Assembly: GCA_010279815.1 (NCBI GenBank)
Contig: QEOQ01000640.1
Span: 2,184,271-2,230,329, forward strand
DNA length: 46,059 nucleotides
From: Brachionus plicatilis
Taxonomy: Eukaryota > Rotifera > Eurotatoria > Ploima > Brachionidae
Direction: 5' to 3'
A program made the position numbers and the translations under genes. Positions 22,631 through 36,100 of the stretch are shown here, piece by piece. Position 1 is the stretch's first letter, and every line of letters starts with the position of its first letter. The notes under the pieces are model-generated. The model was not told where the DNA came from, made no database searches, and was given only the letters and a program-made list of their open reading frames with translations.

Positions 22631-23965
22631 ATGAAGCAATCAATTTTGAAAAAAAATTGTTATCAGACAAACAGCGAAATAGATCCTGTAGGATCGAATT
22701 CGTCACTAGCAAATTCATTTCATTCCAATTTGGAAAATTCACGGCCCGTGCACACATCTAAAAACGTCAGATTTATTGGCATAGATATGACCGAACGGTC
22801 TGAAAAGCCGCCCGATAGGGCCCCCTTCTCATTAACTCGACCAGTCACTGGTCCCCATTTACTAAGTCGAAACTTGGCAAAGAAAAGCTCGTCAATACCA
22901 ATGAAGCAAATTAATTTTTACTCTAAGCCAGAGGACTCGATTACTTTTGTCTATCAACAAAACCAGGCAAATAATTTCCACAAAAACAAAAATCATGTTT
23001 TTTATTATCAACAGCAACAAGCGCAGCAGTTAAATAAAGGACTTAGGATTACTTCAGCATCAATAGAGAACAGACTTGTAAAGTCTAATCCTGCTTTAAA
23101 AAGAGCTCCGAACGGTACTTTTTTCTTAAAGATTTTTTTTTTTTTAAGAGCCAAGGCTTGATTTAAAAAAAAAATTAAAATTTTTTTGAAAGGATTGAAC
23201 AATTTTTTAATAATTTATAAGAAATTTAAAATAATAAATTTTTGAAAAAAAAATTTTTTTTCAGAAACTTCAACAAAGCAATCGGCCACCAGTGTGACAC
23301 CAATTCGAACTCCAATATTGATCAGCAATTTGCTCGCAAGTGCCAATTCTTTGACCACCAATTCACATGAAAAAAATCCCAACACTAGTTATTATTATTA
23401 TTTTAATCGATCTAATCCATCGAAAGAAAACAATACTCCCATGAGTGCAACCAGCCAAAATAGTTCAAAAAGTCCAGCTAATCGACTTAAATTTAGTAAC
23501 TTGGAAAGAATTGGTTCATCCAATGACCAAGGCTCTCTATTGTCACCGCGATCGCTCTCAGACCAAAAGTTGACCAACATCCTGCCCATAAATATGAGAT
23601 CAGCAACACCATCTATGGAAGAAAACAATCACAAAAATTCGCCATCAACTCTAACCCTGTATACCTATTTACTGCAAAGTAACAAAAAGCTGCCCAAAGA
23701 TGTTCGAGCCAGCATTATCCGATCTCAGACAAAGCAGTTGAATACCAGTCGGGATGAAATTCAAATTGATTTAAAATCAAAACTAGTGGAAGATTCAAAT
23801 AAGCGTTTTCGTTTGAAAAAAGACACCCAGTCGGACCAATTTATAAAATTGAGCTCTAGAGTGTCGAGTGCCAGTGCAAATACTCAATTGAGCAATGAGG
23901 ACAATTCTTTGGTGCACAGGTCAGTGCCTTTATCCGACAAGGAAACAACTCTAATAAATTTATAA
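22631..23965 (+). CDS. Ser/Asn-rich protein of unknown function, 2 exons
   Basis: Exons 22631-23114 and 23265-23965 join in phase (split Glu codon) to 394 residues. The product is low-complexity, rich in Ser, Asn and Thr, with a QQQQAQQ run and a Tyr5 run, and has no signal peptide or membrane segment. The most ordered part is near the C-terminal third (TLYTYLLQSNKKLPKDVRAS). Repeated short S/T-P and R-S patterns suggest a phosphorylated, disordered protein. The start used is the first ATG after an upstream stop; an additional 5' exon is possible. The intron is 150 bp. The next gene, a NEK kinase, begins 237 bp downstream on the same strand. Family not recognised. Confidence 0.7.
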
Positions 23966-23984
23966 TTTTTTTTTTTAATTTTTG

Positions 23985-23990
23985 AATAAA
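23985..23990 (+). terminator. Candidate poly(A) signal of the Ser/Asn-rich gene
   Basis: AATAAA lies 19 nt after the stop codon. Confidence 0.4.
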
Positions 23991-24201
23991 TTTAGTGTCA
24001 TTTTAAATTTTTGTATTATTTATTTAAAAAAAAAAATAATTAAAAATTTTTAATGGTTTCTTTTGAAATTTTATCTTAAAATAATTAAATATTTATCGAT
24101 TCAATAAACTTGAAAATTAAAATTTAATATTTTTAAAAAAAGCGTTTAACTTGGCTGAGGGTAGACTAAAAATATGTAATGAGAAATAATCTCGAGTTGC
24201 T

Positions 24202-25447
24202 ATGTCAATAAAGCGACATCGCTCAGGAATTTATTTTTATAAATTGAGAAAAAAAATTGGAATCGAATCAGGGCATTTAATAAAAATGAGCGATGATGAA
24301 TTGTACCTGAGTATTTCGTATAAAAATGGAGAATTTTTAAAACATGGTCAATACAAAATTTTAAATGAAATTGGAGAGGGTGGCTTTGGCAAAGTTTATT
24401 TGGTCGAGGACACTAAAAACGAAAGTGAAAAGTAAAATTTTCAAAATTTTTATTTTTTTATCAAAATTTTTGTCTTTTAGAAGGGCTCTAAAAATATTGA
24501 CCCGCAATTTGCTGGATAATGACGAACTTCTGAATGCGATAGATGAAATTAATCTGCTCAGAGACATGGATAATAATTTTATCATCAAGTACTATGATTG
24601 TTTTCGTCACGACCACAGAGCGTGCTTGGTCACCAATTACTGTGAGGTAAATTCAGTGATTATTTGGTTTCTTTTCACATATAATAATTGAAAGTTTGTT
24701 TAAGGGTGGTGATTTGGATGACAAAATCTACGAATACAAAAAAAATAGCCAACATTTTGAGGAAAATCAAATTTTCATCTGGGTCTGTCAAATGCTTGAT
24801 GGCTTGAGCTATTTGCACTCACGGAATATCATTCATAGAGACATAAAACCAGCGTAAATTTTCCCAGCTAAAAATTAAAAAAATTGACCAAATTTTTTCT
24901 AGAAATATATTTTTACATAAAAATTTGACAAAACTAGGTGATCTGGGTCTAGCTAGATCTTTAGCATCAATTCAAAAATCAAGCAAATTCGCTGGAACTA
25001 TAAACTACCTTTGTCCTGAATTGATTGAGAATAATGAATTATTTTTTGCCTCAGATATTTGGTAAGTAAAAAGGATCCGGTTGATATTTTAACATGGTAT
25101 AAGAACTTGGAAAAAAGGGCTATTGGTTGTGTTGTTTACGAGCTGATTTGTTTAAATATGGCATTTGATGGACGAGGTTATTATCAAATTATTAAGGCTA
25201 TCGTTGAAAAGGAGCCACCAAAAATTGAGACTTCTTTTCGTTTAAAATTTGTTTTAAACAAGTAAAGATTTTTAAAAATGTTCAAAATTTAAACTGGAAT
25301 TTTTTAAAGAACTTTAATGAAGCGACCCGATGACAGACTATCAGCAAATGATCTTCTGCAATTTTTAATGGTATTTCATTAGAAAAGAAATTTTTTATGA
25401 TATTTAAAATTTTTGATTTTAAGAAAACCCAAGAAGATGAAGAATAG
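24202..25447 (+). CDS. NEK-type serine/threonine kinase, 7 exons
   Basis: Exons are 24202-24431, 24481-24646, 24705-24853, 24903-25061, 25118-25261, 25310-25370 and 25424-25447, all in phase, giving 310 residues. The product is little more than a kinase domain: glycine loop GEGGFGKV (58-65), ATP-binding Lys81 in RALKIL, hinge-like NYCEGGDL, catalytic loop HRDIKPAN (from 176), DLG in place of DFG (195-197, as in some NEKs), activation-segment end GTINYLCPEL, SDIWAIGCVVYEL, and RPDDRLSANDLLQFL. All catalytic residues seen are intact, so activity is expected. NEKs act in mitosis and cilia. There is no coiled-coil or RCC1 tail after the domain, which ends in KTQEDEE. The second Met (MSDDELY, residue 29) may be the true start. 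The subfamily is not assigned. Confidence 0.92.
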
Positions 25448-25457
25448 ATATTAATTA

Positions 25458-25463
25458 AATAAA
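25458..25463 (+). terminator. Candidate poly(A) signal of the NEK gene
   Basis: AATAAA lies 11 nt after the stop codon; it is close, and other AT-rich hexamers follow. Confidence 0.3.
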
Positions 25464-27297
25464 AATAATTTTTTATTGATCTCTAAAAAAATTATTAAAT
25501 TTTTTTTGACAATTTTATTTTTAGTAATTAAAATAGCATTTAGATTTTTTTTCCATTTTTGAATTTTAATAATGAGCTATGAGCTTAAGATCAAGATTAA
25601 TTCGGTTTTAAAAATTAATTTTTTCAAAAAAGTTTCGGCAACTTAGCAAAAGTTGGTTGGGTCAGAGGTGGATAAATTTTATATTGAAAAACATTTAATT
25701 TATAAAAAAATCAATAACTTCTTTTAAAAAATATCCAAATATTCAACAAGCTGTCAAAGTCAATCAATGCAATGAGATAAGTGAATGGTAAATTATTTCA
25801 AGACACGAAATAATTTTTGATTTTTTTCATACAAATCGAATACTATTATTTTATTCTTAATAAAATCTTAATATTTTTTTATATCAAACAAATTATTAAA
25901 TTATTTTTAGCATAATTTTTTAATTTTTTACAATACTTTTTATAAACTTTGATGATTTTTTGTTAATGCTAGTAAAAGTAAGATTATGTAAGATTGATAA
26001 GATTTTACAATTTTTAAATGATTGATTTTTTCCAATATGTTTAAACCCTTAAGTTTCATTTAATCATCACATAATTCGAAAAAGAATTCGACTTTAATGG
26101 CAATTTTTCTGGTTACCGATGCAAAAAATTTTGAATGAGATGAGAGAATTTGGAGCTTTTGTGTACTTGAATGAGCTATTATCAAATCGTTCAGACGATC
26201 AAGAAGCATTTGCTGAACATTAAAAGTGGTGATAGAGAGACCGAAGAGCAGTCAATTTAAAATAGTAGAATTCTCCACCTCAAGCGTAAATTGTTATAAA
26301 CTTGTTCTTTGTATGCAGCATTTTCTTTGCATTTCTTTATTTTTTTATTAAATTTTCACTTCCAAAATTAATATTTTTTTTTAATAATTACATCATTTAT
26401 TTGAAAAACAATTCAACTTAAATCGAAATTTGAATATCATCAAATACTGGTTTTGATGCCTCAAGAGATGATCACAAGATGTTTCCTAACAAATGCCTTC
26501 GATAAAGACCTGGTTAGCATTTGAATTTAATTAATTTCTTTTTGCTGAATTTTTTGCCCTCTATATCAAATTGATCTTTAGATCATTACAAGCCACAAAT
26601 AAACTTCCTCAACAGTTTATATTTGCAGATGTCAGTTTTTTAATCGAAAAAGATAAAAAAATAACTTTTTTTTAGCTAAAATTTAAGAAATAATAGAAAT
26701 TTAATTATGTCTATGTCAAATATGGTTGATGGGAAAAATTGAGAGTTTTAATTCAATACTGATTAATAGCTTTTTGATCAAGAAATCAATGTTGAAGTTT
26801 ATAACATTTTAGCTTTTAATATTAAAAAATATAGTTTTTATTTTATTAATTTTTTTTAAAAGTTCAAAGGAATCAACTCCTTAATTTTTTTTCATAATTT
26901 ATTCGAATAAATTTTACTTAAGATTTAAAACAATACTTTTTCTTAATTTAATAAATATTCGATTCTTAATTAAAGGGCTGCTTAATATCCTTCTTTTGTG
27001 ATCTAAATTAAAAATATAATTGTCTGGTTAAAGTTAAAAATTATTAGATATTAAATTGAAACATGAAGTGAACAAGTTTATTAAAATTTTAATGATTTGT
27101 TTTCACGGTGCAACGATTCTTAATATCTAAAAAATTGTTCATGATCAAGAAATTCGAATTATTTACATAATTCAAATTTGTTATTAAATTCTAAAAGAAA
27201 CTACTGGGAATTGTTTAAAGCAGCAAGGGAAACACTTGGAAATAATTTTAAAGGATGAATTGATCACGGTCTTAAGACTCATTCTGCTTAATTTTTC
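25464..27297. other. Gene-poor stretch with decayed coding islands
   Basis: Mostly AT-rich filler. At 26119-26223 a 34-residue frame (MREFGAFVYLNELLSNRSDD within it), near 26450-26515 another (MPQEMITRCFLTNAFDKD) and near 26590-26640 a third (LPQQFIFADVSFLIEKDK), all on the plus strand, look more like protein than the background. No consistent splice chain joins them. They may be remnants of one decayed gene or missed short exons. Confidence 0.25.
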
Positions 27298-27660
27298 GGT
27301 TTTGTGTGATTCAGTACAAAATGATAAAAAGAACAGAAAAAAATGTAAAAAAATTGAATAACTTTTTTTCTAAAGGTTTAAAATTAATTCTGCAAATGCA
27401 GCATGGTGCAACATTCAAAGTTGCATCAAATATCAAGGTCTGCTAAATTTGCAGAGTTTAGCAGAAATTAAATTTCAATATAATCGAGCGGAGTGCATTT
27501 TGCAGAAATTTTGCACATCATTTGCAGACTTTTACAGTTGATGCAACTTTTAATGTTGCACCATGCTGCATTCACAGAATTAATTTTAAACTATTAGAAA
27601 AAAAGTTATTTTATTTTTTTTAACTTTGTTCTGTTCTTTTGTACTGAACTTCACAAAACC
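27298..27660. mobile_element. Palindromic Mutator-like MITE, copy 2, 9-bp TSD
   Basis: Ends GGTTTTGTGTGATTCAGTAC and the inverted GGTTTTGTGAAGTTCAGTAC bound two long arms that meet near a GCAAATTTAGCAGACC-type centre. The perfect 9-bp direct repeat TAATTTTTC flanks both sides. A 9-bp duplication with long terminal repeats is characteristic of Mutator-like elements. There is no coding capacity. Confidence 0.85.
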
Positions 27661-27939
27661 TAATTTTTCTATTGTTTAGAAAAAGAAAGATTGTCATTCA
27701 TTCTGATGTTTCACTTTTTGACACAATTATTTATTCTGTGTTTTAAATTTAAATTTTATATCTATCTAAATATTGACAGTATTGAGGTATAATTATTTAA
27801 TATTTATTTTATTTATGATTTCAGGAATTTAATTATTTATTTTAAATATTATAATTATGCTTTTTTCTAAAAAAATAAGTCTGCACCATAACTGGCTATG
27901 TGAAATTTTAAAGTAAAAACGCTTTAATTTTTTTCTAAT

Positions 27940-28141
27940 TGTGGAAAAATGGTTCTGAAAACAGTTCAATATTGTACAAACAAATTCTTAGCTCTGCAAA
28001 AACTCTGCAATTTATGGCATATTCTAATCTAATTTTTTTTGATAGTGTGCATTTTACCGAAAATTGGAGAGTTATTGCAGAGCTAAGAACTCGTGTATAA
28101 GTTTGTACAATATTTACTGTTTTCAGAACCATTTTTGCACC
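27940..28141. mobile_element. Second-family palindromic element, about 200 bp
   Basis: The arm AAAAATGGTTCTGAAAACAG..ATTGTACAAAC..TTCTTAGCTCTGCA is repeated inverted up to 28141, with arms of about 70 bp and a short AT-rich loop. The ends are unlike the GG..TTGTGAAATTCA family. No clear target duplication. Confidence 0.65.
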
Positions 28142-28374
28142 TTAAAAATTTTTACTTTTTTTACTTTTTGTACTGTAATTTTTGTACTAAAATTTCACTC
28201 AAAAACTTGAATTATTTTGCGTATAATTTAATTTTCAATTCTCATTTTTTGATTCAGCGTAATTGTAGTTTATTTTTACTTTTACACCGAGTCTAAATGA
28301 AAAAGCGCATTTTTATGTAACCATTACAAGGGGGTCGATTTTTGCTTATGGGTGCACTAAAATCTAGAAATCAA

Positions 28375-28735
28375 AAATTATCCGTGGCGGTGAAGTTTGG
28401 AGCAAAAAAACTTAAAGCAAAGCAAAATTTTTTTTTTAATTTAATAATAAAATGAAAATTTTGAAAAATTTGATAAATTTTAGCATGATAATCAAAAAAA
28501 GTTTAAATAAAACTTAGCACTTTGTACAGTTTCTATCAATATACGATCTATTCTTCTAAATATAAAGATTTTTTAATTATTTTGCTTTTTTTTACGGTCA
28601 AAAAATTATGTTTAAAATTGTTCAACATTTATTTTTAAAATAATTTTTAACAATTGAAATAAAACTGGTATTCAATTTAATAATACATATTTTGCAACAG
28701 TTTTTGACCCAAACTTCACCACCGCAAGTTATCTC
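28375..28735. repeat. Diverged inverted-repeat pair
   Basis: GGCGGTGAAGTTTGGAGCAA at about 28385-28404 is matched inverted by a GGTGGTGAAGTTTGGGTCAA block at about 28705-28725. The arms are short and diverged and the interior is AT-rich, so this is probably an old foldback element. Confidence 0.4.
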
Positions 28736-28741
28736 ACGTAT

Positions 28742-30194
28742 GATCTCGCAAGGGTTTATTGAATATTTCGAACATTTAAGATATTTGTTCAATAAAATAT
28801 AGATTCATTATTTTTGAAAATAAATTCCATTTTGATTATATTTTTTTACACAATTAGACTAAAATTTACCAAGTATTACAGAGCTTTACGTAAGATTCTG
28901 CAGAAAGTGGTAAAATTAATTATAAAATATTTTTTAAAGTGAAAAGATCCTGACATTTTGAAAAGCAATTATCGATTTATTAATAATTAACCATTCTAAA
29001 TTTTTTTATGTCAACACTGCAAATGATTGTTTATTAAACTTTTAATGATATTTTCTTTCCTAAAGCAATACAATTTTATTACTAATTATTTTGAGAAATT
29101 TGTTTGCAATTTGTTCAAAGAAAATAAAAACTAAACTGTTTATTTTATTCTTACATCAATTTGATATTGGTAATTGAAATAAATAATGATAATTTAAAAA
29201 AAAAAATAATTTTTAATTTAAATTTATTGTAAAGTCAAATGCACTAGACATGATTGCTAAATTTCAAAATTTACTTTTATATCAGAACAAAATATTTTTT
29301 TTAATAGCAAGCTTTTTAAAAAAAAAAATATTAATTCTATTCAAATACATATTGAATATCAACACGTGATTTAGAAAAAAAACGCATATTTTACAGACGC
29401 TCAAAATTAACAATAATTGGCTAATTTGATATAAAATGATTTATGATTTGTTTTTGTTAAATTTTTTTATGTGTGAGTTTTTTTTTTAAATTTGAAATGT
29501 TTATTGATTGCTTTTCATGAATGTTTTCTTAAAGATTTGTTTTAAACCTAAATATAAACTACAAATTTTGATATCTAATCATCAACAGAATTGACGAGAT
29601 AACTAATTTTGGATAAATATTGAAGCGTTCAGATTCAAATGATTAATTACACAATTTTATATGTTTGCTTGTAAAAAAGTATTTGAATTTTTTTAAGACG
29701 CAAATACAAATAGCCTGGACAAAATGAAAAGGGTTTAGGGGAAAAAAAGCTTTAGATTTATTAGATTTATTTGTATAATTTTTTTTGAATACAAAAATAC
29801 TGTCAAAATACACAGAGAAAATAAAAACCAACTTAAAAATCTCCAAAAAATATGCAAAAAAAGCAAATGACAAAATAAAGATAAAGACCAACCAACTCAA
29901 GTGTAGCTTTATCGAGTGTCGAAATAAAAAAAAATTAAAGTCAAATAAAATTTTAGTATCTAACAACAAAATATATCAAAAGAATAAAATTCATATGTAT
30001 TTAAATTTTTTTTTTTATAAATCTTTTTATAATTTTTTAATTTAAAAACTTTGAAATAAAAAAAAATAAAAAAATAATTTAGATAACTCGGAGGACTTAA
30101 GTGTAAATTAAAGGATTTTAGTGCTTAATAACTCTGATTAAATAAATAGTCATTCGTTTTTATAATTACACAAAAAAAAATCGGAAGAATATAT
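28742..30194. other. No gene seen; IQSEC 3' flank
   Basis: AT-rich with long A and T runs. The Lys-rich frame near 29785-30045 looks like a chance reading of A-rich DNA. The IQSEC 3' UTR must lie in the right part; minus-strand AATAAA hexamers occur near 29755-29770, but none stands out. Confidence 0.5.
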
Positions 30195-33100
30195 TTAGAC
30201 ATATTTTTTAATTATTTGACGGAATTTTTGTCCAGCTGCTGAGCTAATTGTGAAATATTTAGTGGCTGAATTGGTTAAATTGGCATTAGAGGGTCCATTG
30301 GTGGTGTTTGACGAAAATAATGACGTCGAAATTCGATTCATCTTGTTTGCACTCGACAACTGTTTCTGTTTAAGCTCATTTTTGAGCAAATTTTCATCAA
30401 ACAAAACCAAATCGGAGCTTTCTTCATTCAAATTTTTGCTTTCTTTGTTCCCATCTAACTCGTCTATATCCATATATATATTTTCTTTTAATTGTTGTCT
30501 ATCACTTTGTTGTCTTTGTAAAAGATCGTTCTTGCTAAAAAACGAATGCGATCTCCGCTTTTCCTTAAATGAAAATTTAGTTTAATTTGACCAAAAAATT
30601 AAAAATAAATAAACGATATCTAAAATTTTCTATAGTACATCCATTTTAAAATTATGTCACATCAATTTTTGACTAAATAAAATTTTTTTCTTAGGCCATT
30701 TTTTCTGGAAAAAAATTTTTTAAAAATTTTTTAAAAGAAGTTTTGAAAATTTTGTTCTTTTTAAATCTCTATTCGGCATTGTGAAATTTCATACAAAACT
30801 TCCAATTCAAAAATAAAAAAATTTTATAACTTTTGTTCTAAGTGTCAAAAACTTGTTCTGTAAATGAAACAAAGTGAAACAAATGTTGTTTCACCTTCTG
30901 CGGAAGTTTGCAAAATCTGTGCGAATTTTGAAAAATTGCACCCAATTTAAAAGATTTAAAAATAAAATGGAATTAATTTGCACAGATTTTGCAGACTTCC
31001 GCAGAAGGTGAAACAACATTTGTTTCACTTTGTTTCATTTACAGAACAAGTTTTTGACACTTAGAACAAAAGTTATAAAATTTTTTCATTTTTGTATTGG
31101 AAGTTTTGTATGAAATTTCACAATGCCTCTCTATTTGTCATTTTTTTTGTCTAAAAAATGTGACATAATTAAGAGATGAATGCAAACCACAACACTAATA
31201 GACTAAACAACAATTGAAACACTTGAAAATTTGAAAGCCACAGCGAACCTTAATGAAGCCTACTTTCTACTTTGCCAAACTCATGCAACATTGGTATTTT
31301 TTTTTCTTTTTCAAAGCATCATTTCATCACAATAAACAGACTACCAAAATATAAAAAAATATTCGGATATATTTTTTCTCAAAAAAGATAGACAATGAAT
31401 TAGTTTGCCTCTCGATTACAAATAGATTATGTAATTGAACAAAATGAATGCTATAGCTCATTTATCAAAAGAAAATAAATAAATTAATTGCTATTTAATT
31501 AAATATATCCGAACTGTCTTAAGCAACCATGGAACTTGGTCTTACTTTTAGGTTTAATTTTAATTGATTAGCTAAATTATTAAAGTTTTTTTGGTTAATT
31601 AAAAAAAGTGTTGGTTTAAATTTTGTTATTTACCAAGGGGTTGTTGTAGATGGAACATTCGGAGCCAGCTCGACACAGACCAGCTGAATTATTGGCAAAT
31701 TTGGAATTGCTCAAACTGGCAACAGTGCTTGTGTTTTGAGACAGATCTAGCAGGGAATTTGACAAAGTTCTTTTAATCTTTGGCTTAGTCTCGAGTTCAT
31801 ATGGCGAATTTGTTTTGGCAACAGGTGATATTTGGACCGATTTTTCTGCGGAAAAGTATGAAGAAGAGGATGCATAGGATGCTGAGGATGATGATGTGGA
31901 AAGTGTTTTGTTGGCACTTGGGTTCACTTTCGGCGACACTCCATTATTATCATTATTAACAAGAACACCAAAATTACTATGACACCCGCGGCCGCCACTA
32001 TTAGCATTTCCATTAGCGACATTCTGGTTCAGATTAAGCAAATTTTTTGGCTTGTATTTCTCCAGCTCGGTTTTGATTCGAATGGATTCGATTTCGTTTG
32101 ACTAAAAGAAAAGTAATATCAAACATCAAAAACATAGCTTCAAGATATTGGCAGTTTTTGCATCAAAAAGAAAAAAAGATGTTTGCATTCCAAGTATCAG
32201 AATAAAAATTAATTTGGAAAAAAGGCGAACACTTCTCCTTTAGAGGCAAATGCCAACAAGAAAAAAAAAGAGAAAAATATTTTACTTCGGCAATGGATTC
32301 AGCTAAGTCACGACAGAACAATTGTTGATCGTTTTCGTTTTTTGCATTGAATGTAATTAGCACTTTTTTCTCTGGCATTCTAATCAATCTGATACCATAT
32401 TGATAGTCTAGGGTGTCAAAAATACATTAGCTTAACTCAAATGTTTATGTTGAAATAATCTTACGATTCGTCGTAAACAAAACAACGTTCATTCCATGCA
32501 ATGGAAGCCCATATTTGTATGTGTACAATGTGTTGTTCTTTTTTTTGGAGAATACCTTTGTAATCTGATTTCAAATAGAAAAATTTTTAAATGTTAACAA
32601 AATAGAGTCTATATTTTTATTAAAAAAAAAAACTTATCAAAAAATAACAAATGCTTTCGATTAGATCTATTTATTTGCCAATGCTTTTGAAGAATAGATC
32701 TATCAAACGCAATAAAAAAAATAAAACTACTCGTTATAAAATATTGATTTATTTAAATCATTACTATCTAGTTTTATTTGATATATTTTTTACTTAATTA
32801 TTATTGATTAACCCTATGGTTATATTTTAATTATCAGTCTAGATTTTTATTTCGTTTTATTCTTTTGCTAATAAATGTGAATGATGTTTTCTAATTTTGT
32901 TAATGTTTGCTCAAGATTTTCTGCTTGAGTTTTATTTCCCCGAAGAAAAATGCTTTATGACAAATATTGATTAAAAAATATAATTGAACTAAGCATTCTA
33001 ATCTAATGCTTTGACAAACGAGGATAAATTGGATGGAAATAATTTTTTTTTCTTTTTTGCTGACTCAATTTCGTTCAAGCTTTTTACAATGCCAAACACG

Positions 33101-36100
33101 AATTTGAGCTTGATGCGAAAGTTTATGCCTAATTTATAGTAGAATGAAAAAAATATTTTAAAATGAGATAATCTAATTAATTGAAATTTATTGATGAATG
33201 AAAACAAATTTGTCTTGAAACAGGATTATTAATTGAAAAAAACCTTAGATGCGTTATTTGCTCCCTAGCGATGATTTTTAGATTAACAAAATTAACTTCA
33301 AAACAGAGACAAACTTTTTGAATGAAAATCTTGCTGGGTCTTATTTAAAAAACTATAACGCCCTAAAGAAATAAATTAATAAAGAAATCGTTGAATTGAA
33401 ATAGCCCTGTAAATATGAAAATATCTAAAAATAAGAGTTTTGTTGATCCAATTTAATTATTGAAAATTTAATTTTTTTTATCATCAAAGTATAAAAGAGA
33501 CTTCAGAGGCTAAATAGACTTGATCTTTCGATACTGGAAATTCTTTTAAAATCTTAAAACCATAAAAATTTGGATTATATAATTTTTTAGAATTATATTT
33601 TGTTAAAAAAAGGTGTACTATTCACCTACTTGCAAAATTGAATAAAGAAATTTATTTCTGTAAAATCATTTAATATCAAATATGGTAAAATTGAAAATTG
33701 AGCTTTCGAGTAAATCAAAAAATAAAAATTTGTGAAAAAATTTTATAAATCTAATCTTTATTTCTAGAATAATTATCTAAACATTTAATTATAAAAAATG
33801 TGATCTACTTTGTAGAAAAATTTTCAATTAGCTTAATTTAATTAAAAAGAATGTAGAAAGATTTATTTTTCCGCTCCGAACGACAGAAGGCATACGCCTA
33901 AATTTTTAAATATATATTGAACAATATTAGTTTGAAATAAAAATGCTATAAATATTTAATTAACTTTTTCAGCTTTGTTTTTTCTTGCATTTAAAAAAAT
34001 AAAATTGTCACTAAATAATTAAAAATTATTTGTCAATATTAAATGTGTTTTAAATCCCAATTTTTAGAATCAATTTTATTGATCAATTCAAATTAGGTAT
34101 GAACAAAATTTTTCTAAATAATCTTTTACTATTTTTTTTTCGCTAAAATATATTTACAAAAAAAACGAATTCCAACAATGAGATATTAGAAAAAGAATTA
34201 AAAAATAAGAAGCACTTCTTCTTCTTCTTTGTAATTTTATTTCTGACTCATTTTCTATGCTCGAAATGTATTATGCCAATTTTTTAAATATTTAAAGTTT
34301 TTGTAAATTATTTCTGTTCCTTTCTAAAATAAAAGTGTTAAAAACAGTTAAGGCAATAATAACTACTTGAAAATTTTTAATAAGTTGTTCTTACAAGGAA
34401 AACTTGGAAATGATATAAAGTTTTTGTCAAATAGATTTGGGAATGAAAGTTAATCAAGAGTTTTTTCCAATGAAATTTCATATTAAAAAGCGCAATATAG
34501 AAACAATTTTTTTATAAAAAATTCTCTAAGTATCAAATTAAAAAGGAAATGAATTCTATCATAAAACTAAATGAGATTTATTTTATAATATTTACTGTGA
34601 TAAATAAAGCACCAGAAAAGTGATACTAATCAAAGTATCAAGTTTAAAAAAAAATTAAATTTGATAAAAAAAGTTTGATGAAAATTTTTGTTAAAAATTC
34701 TACTTACAACAAGAATGTCATTGAAAAGGAAGCAATCTCTCAGATGAGAATTAGGTTTATCTTTTTTGGTCAAGTCATACACTTCGTATAGCTGGACAAT
34801 ACAAACAAGGCGTCTGTGTGGCAAAGCAAACAAAGTTGTGGGTTTCTTGGCACCGACAAGATTTTTTTCGAATTCAATAACCGAACTTGTATGGTCCTTG
34901 CCCGGTTTAAACTCGTTCTGTTTGACTCTTTCGTATACACCGTGCAAATAGTCCTTGTCAATGTCGCTTCCATTGTCAATTCCTTTGGTCATTTTGACAA
35001 ACTGTTCGAATTTCATTTTTTCACTAGGCTTTACGTTCGGATTATGGATGCTTGTATTTAGTAAAATGACCGCGTAAGCGAACACTTCGATTGTCTCCTC
35101 GGCACAATTAAACATGTTTTTACAAACTAATTTATTACATTCTATAAACCGTGTAGAAAATGCGTGAGTTAAATGTTCGATTTTTTGCGCTTCACCCTTA
35201 AAAAAAATTCCAAATAATTTCCAGCAATTCAACGAATGCAAAAGACTCTTACTGGCATACGGAAATGTGACTGGAACTTTCTCAGTGCTTCATCCACCGG
35301 CAAGTCTTTGAGGTCTATCAGCTGTATAAATTCTCTGAAAAAAATTTTATTTAATTTTAACATTTGAAATAAATTTAAAAAATATTGATCAATTTGATTC
35401 AATTTTTAAGAAAATAAAAAATTTTGATAAGGTGAAAAATAAATTTTTTTTATCGTTGATGTTACCTTATTTAACAAAATTTTTCTAAAAATTTTACATA
35501 GTTATTCATTTTGGAAATGTAAAATATTTCCGAAAAAGATTATTTTTTTTTTATATTTTTCAAATTCTATAATTATTTTAAGTTTGGAAAAAAAATAAAA
35601 ATTCAATGAACATTAATAATTTTTACGGGTAAATTTAGTTTGATTGCGATAACCAAATTTTTGAAAGATCGGACAGCTTTTTATTTTGAAATCATTTTAG
35701 ACTTTGACTTGACTTTAAACCTGTGACTTAAAAACCGAGTTAATTATTTTTTTTTAGATCAAAATTATAATTATTGTACTCGTTATAAGAAGCAAAAAAT
35801 AATTTGAAGATTGATCTTAAAAACCCAAGACATAATATACGAAATGGTGAAAAACATTCCGAATTCATTGAATATATTAATTTAAAAAAGTATTTCATTA
35901 ATAAAATTCACAACTAAAATAAATAATTTTCGTAAAAAAAACTATTGATTATTAATTTTTTTCCTAACATAAAATAATATTTCTCTATAAGAGTGTCTTG
36001 TTATTTATTTAAAATGTAATTATACGGATTTTCTCAGGGCAGCTCCGAATGGCTTAGGCCTTCTTTTCAGTCCCATGATAGAAATTTAAAGGTTAAATAT

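Noticed and set aside
29785..30045. Lys-rich 86-residue plus-strand ORF
   Set aside because: Its composition is what A-rich DNA gives by chance; no motif and no splice or promoter support.
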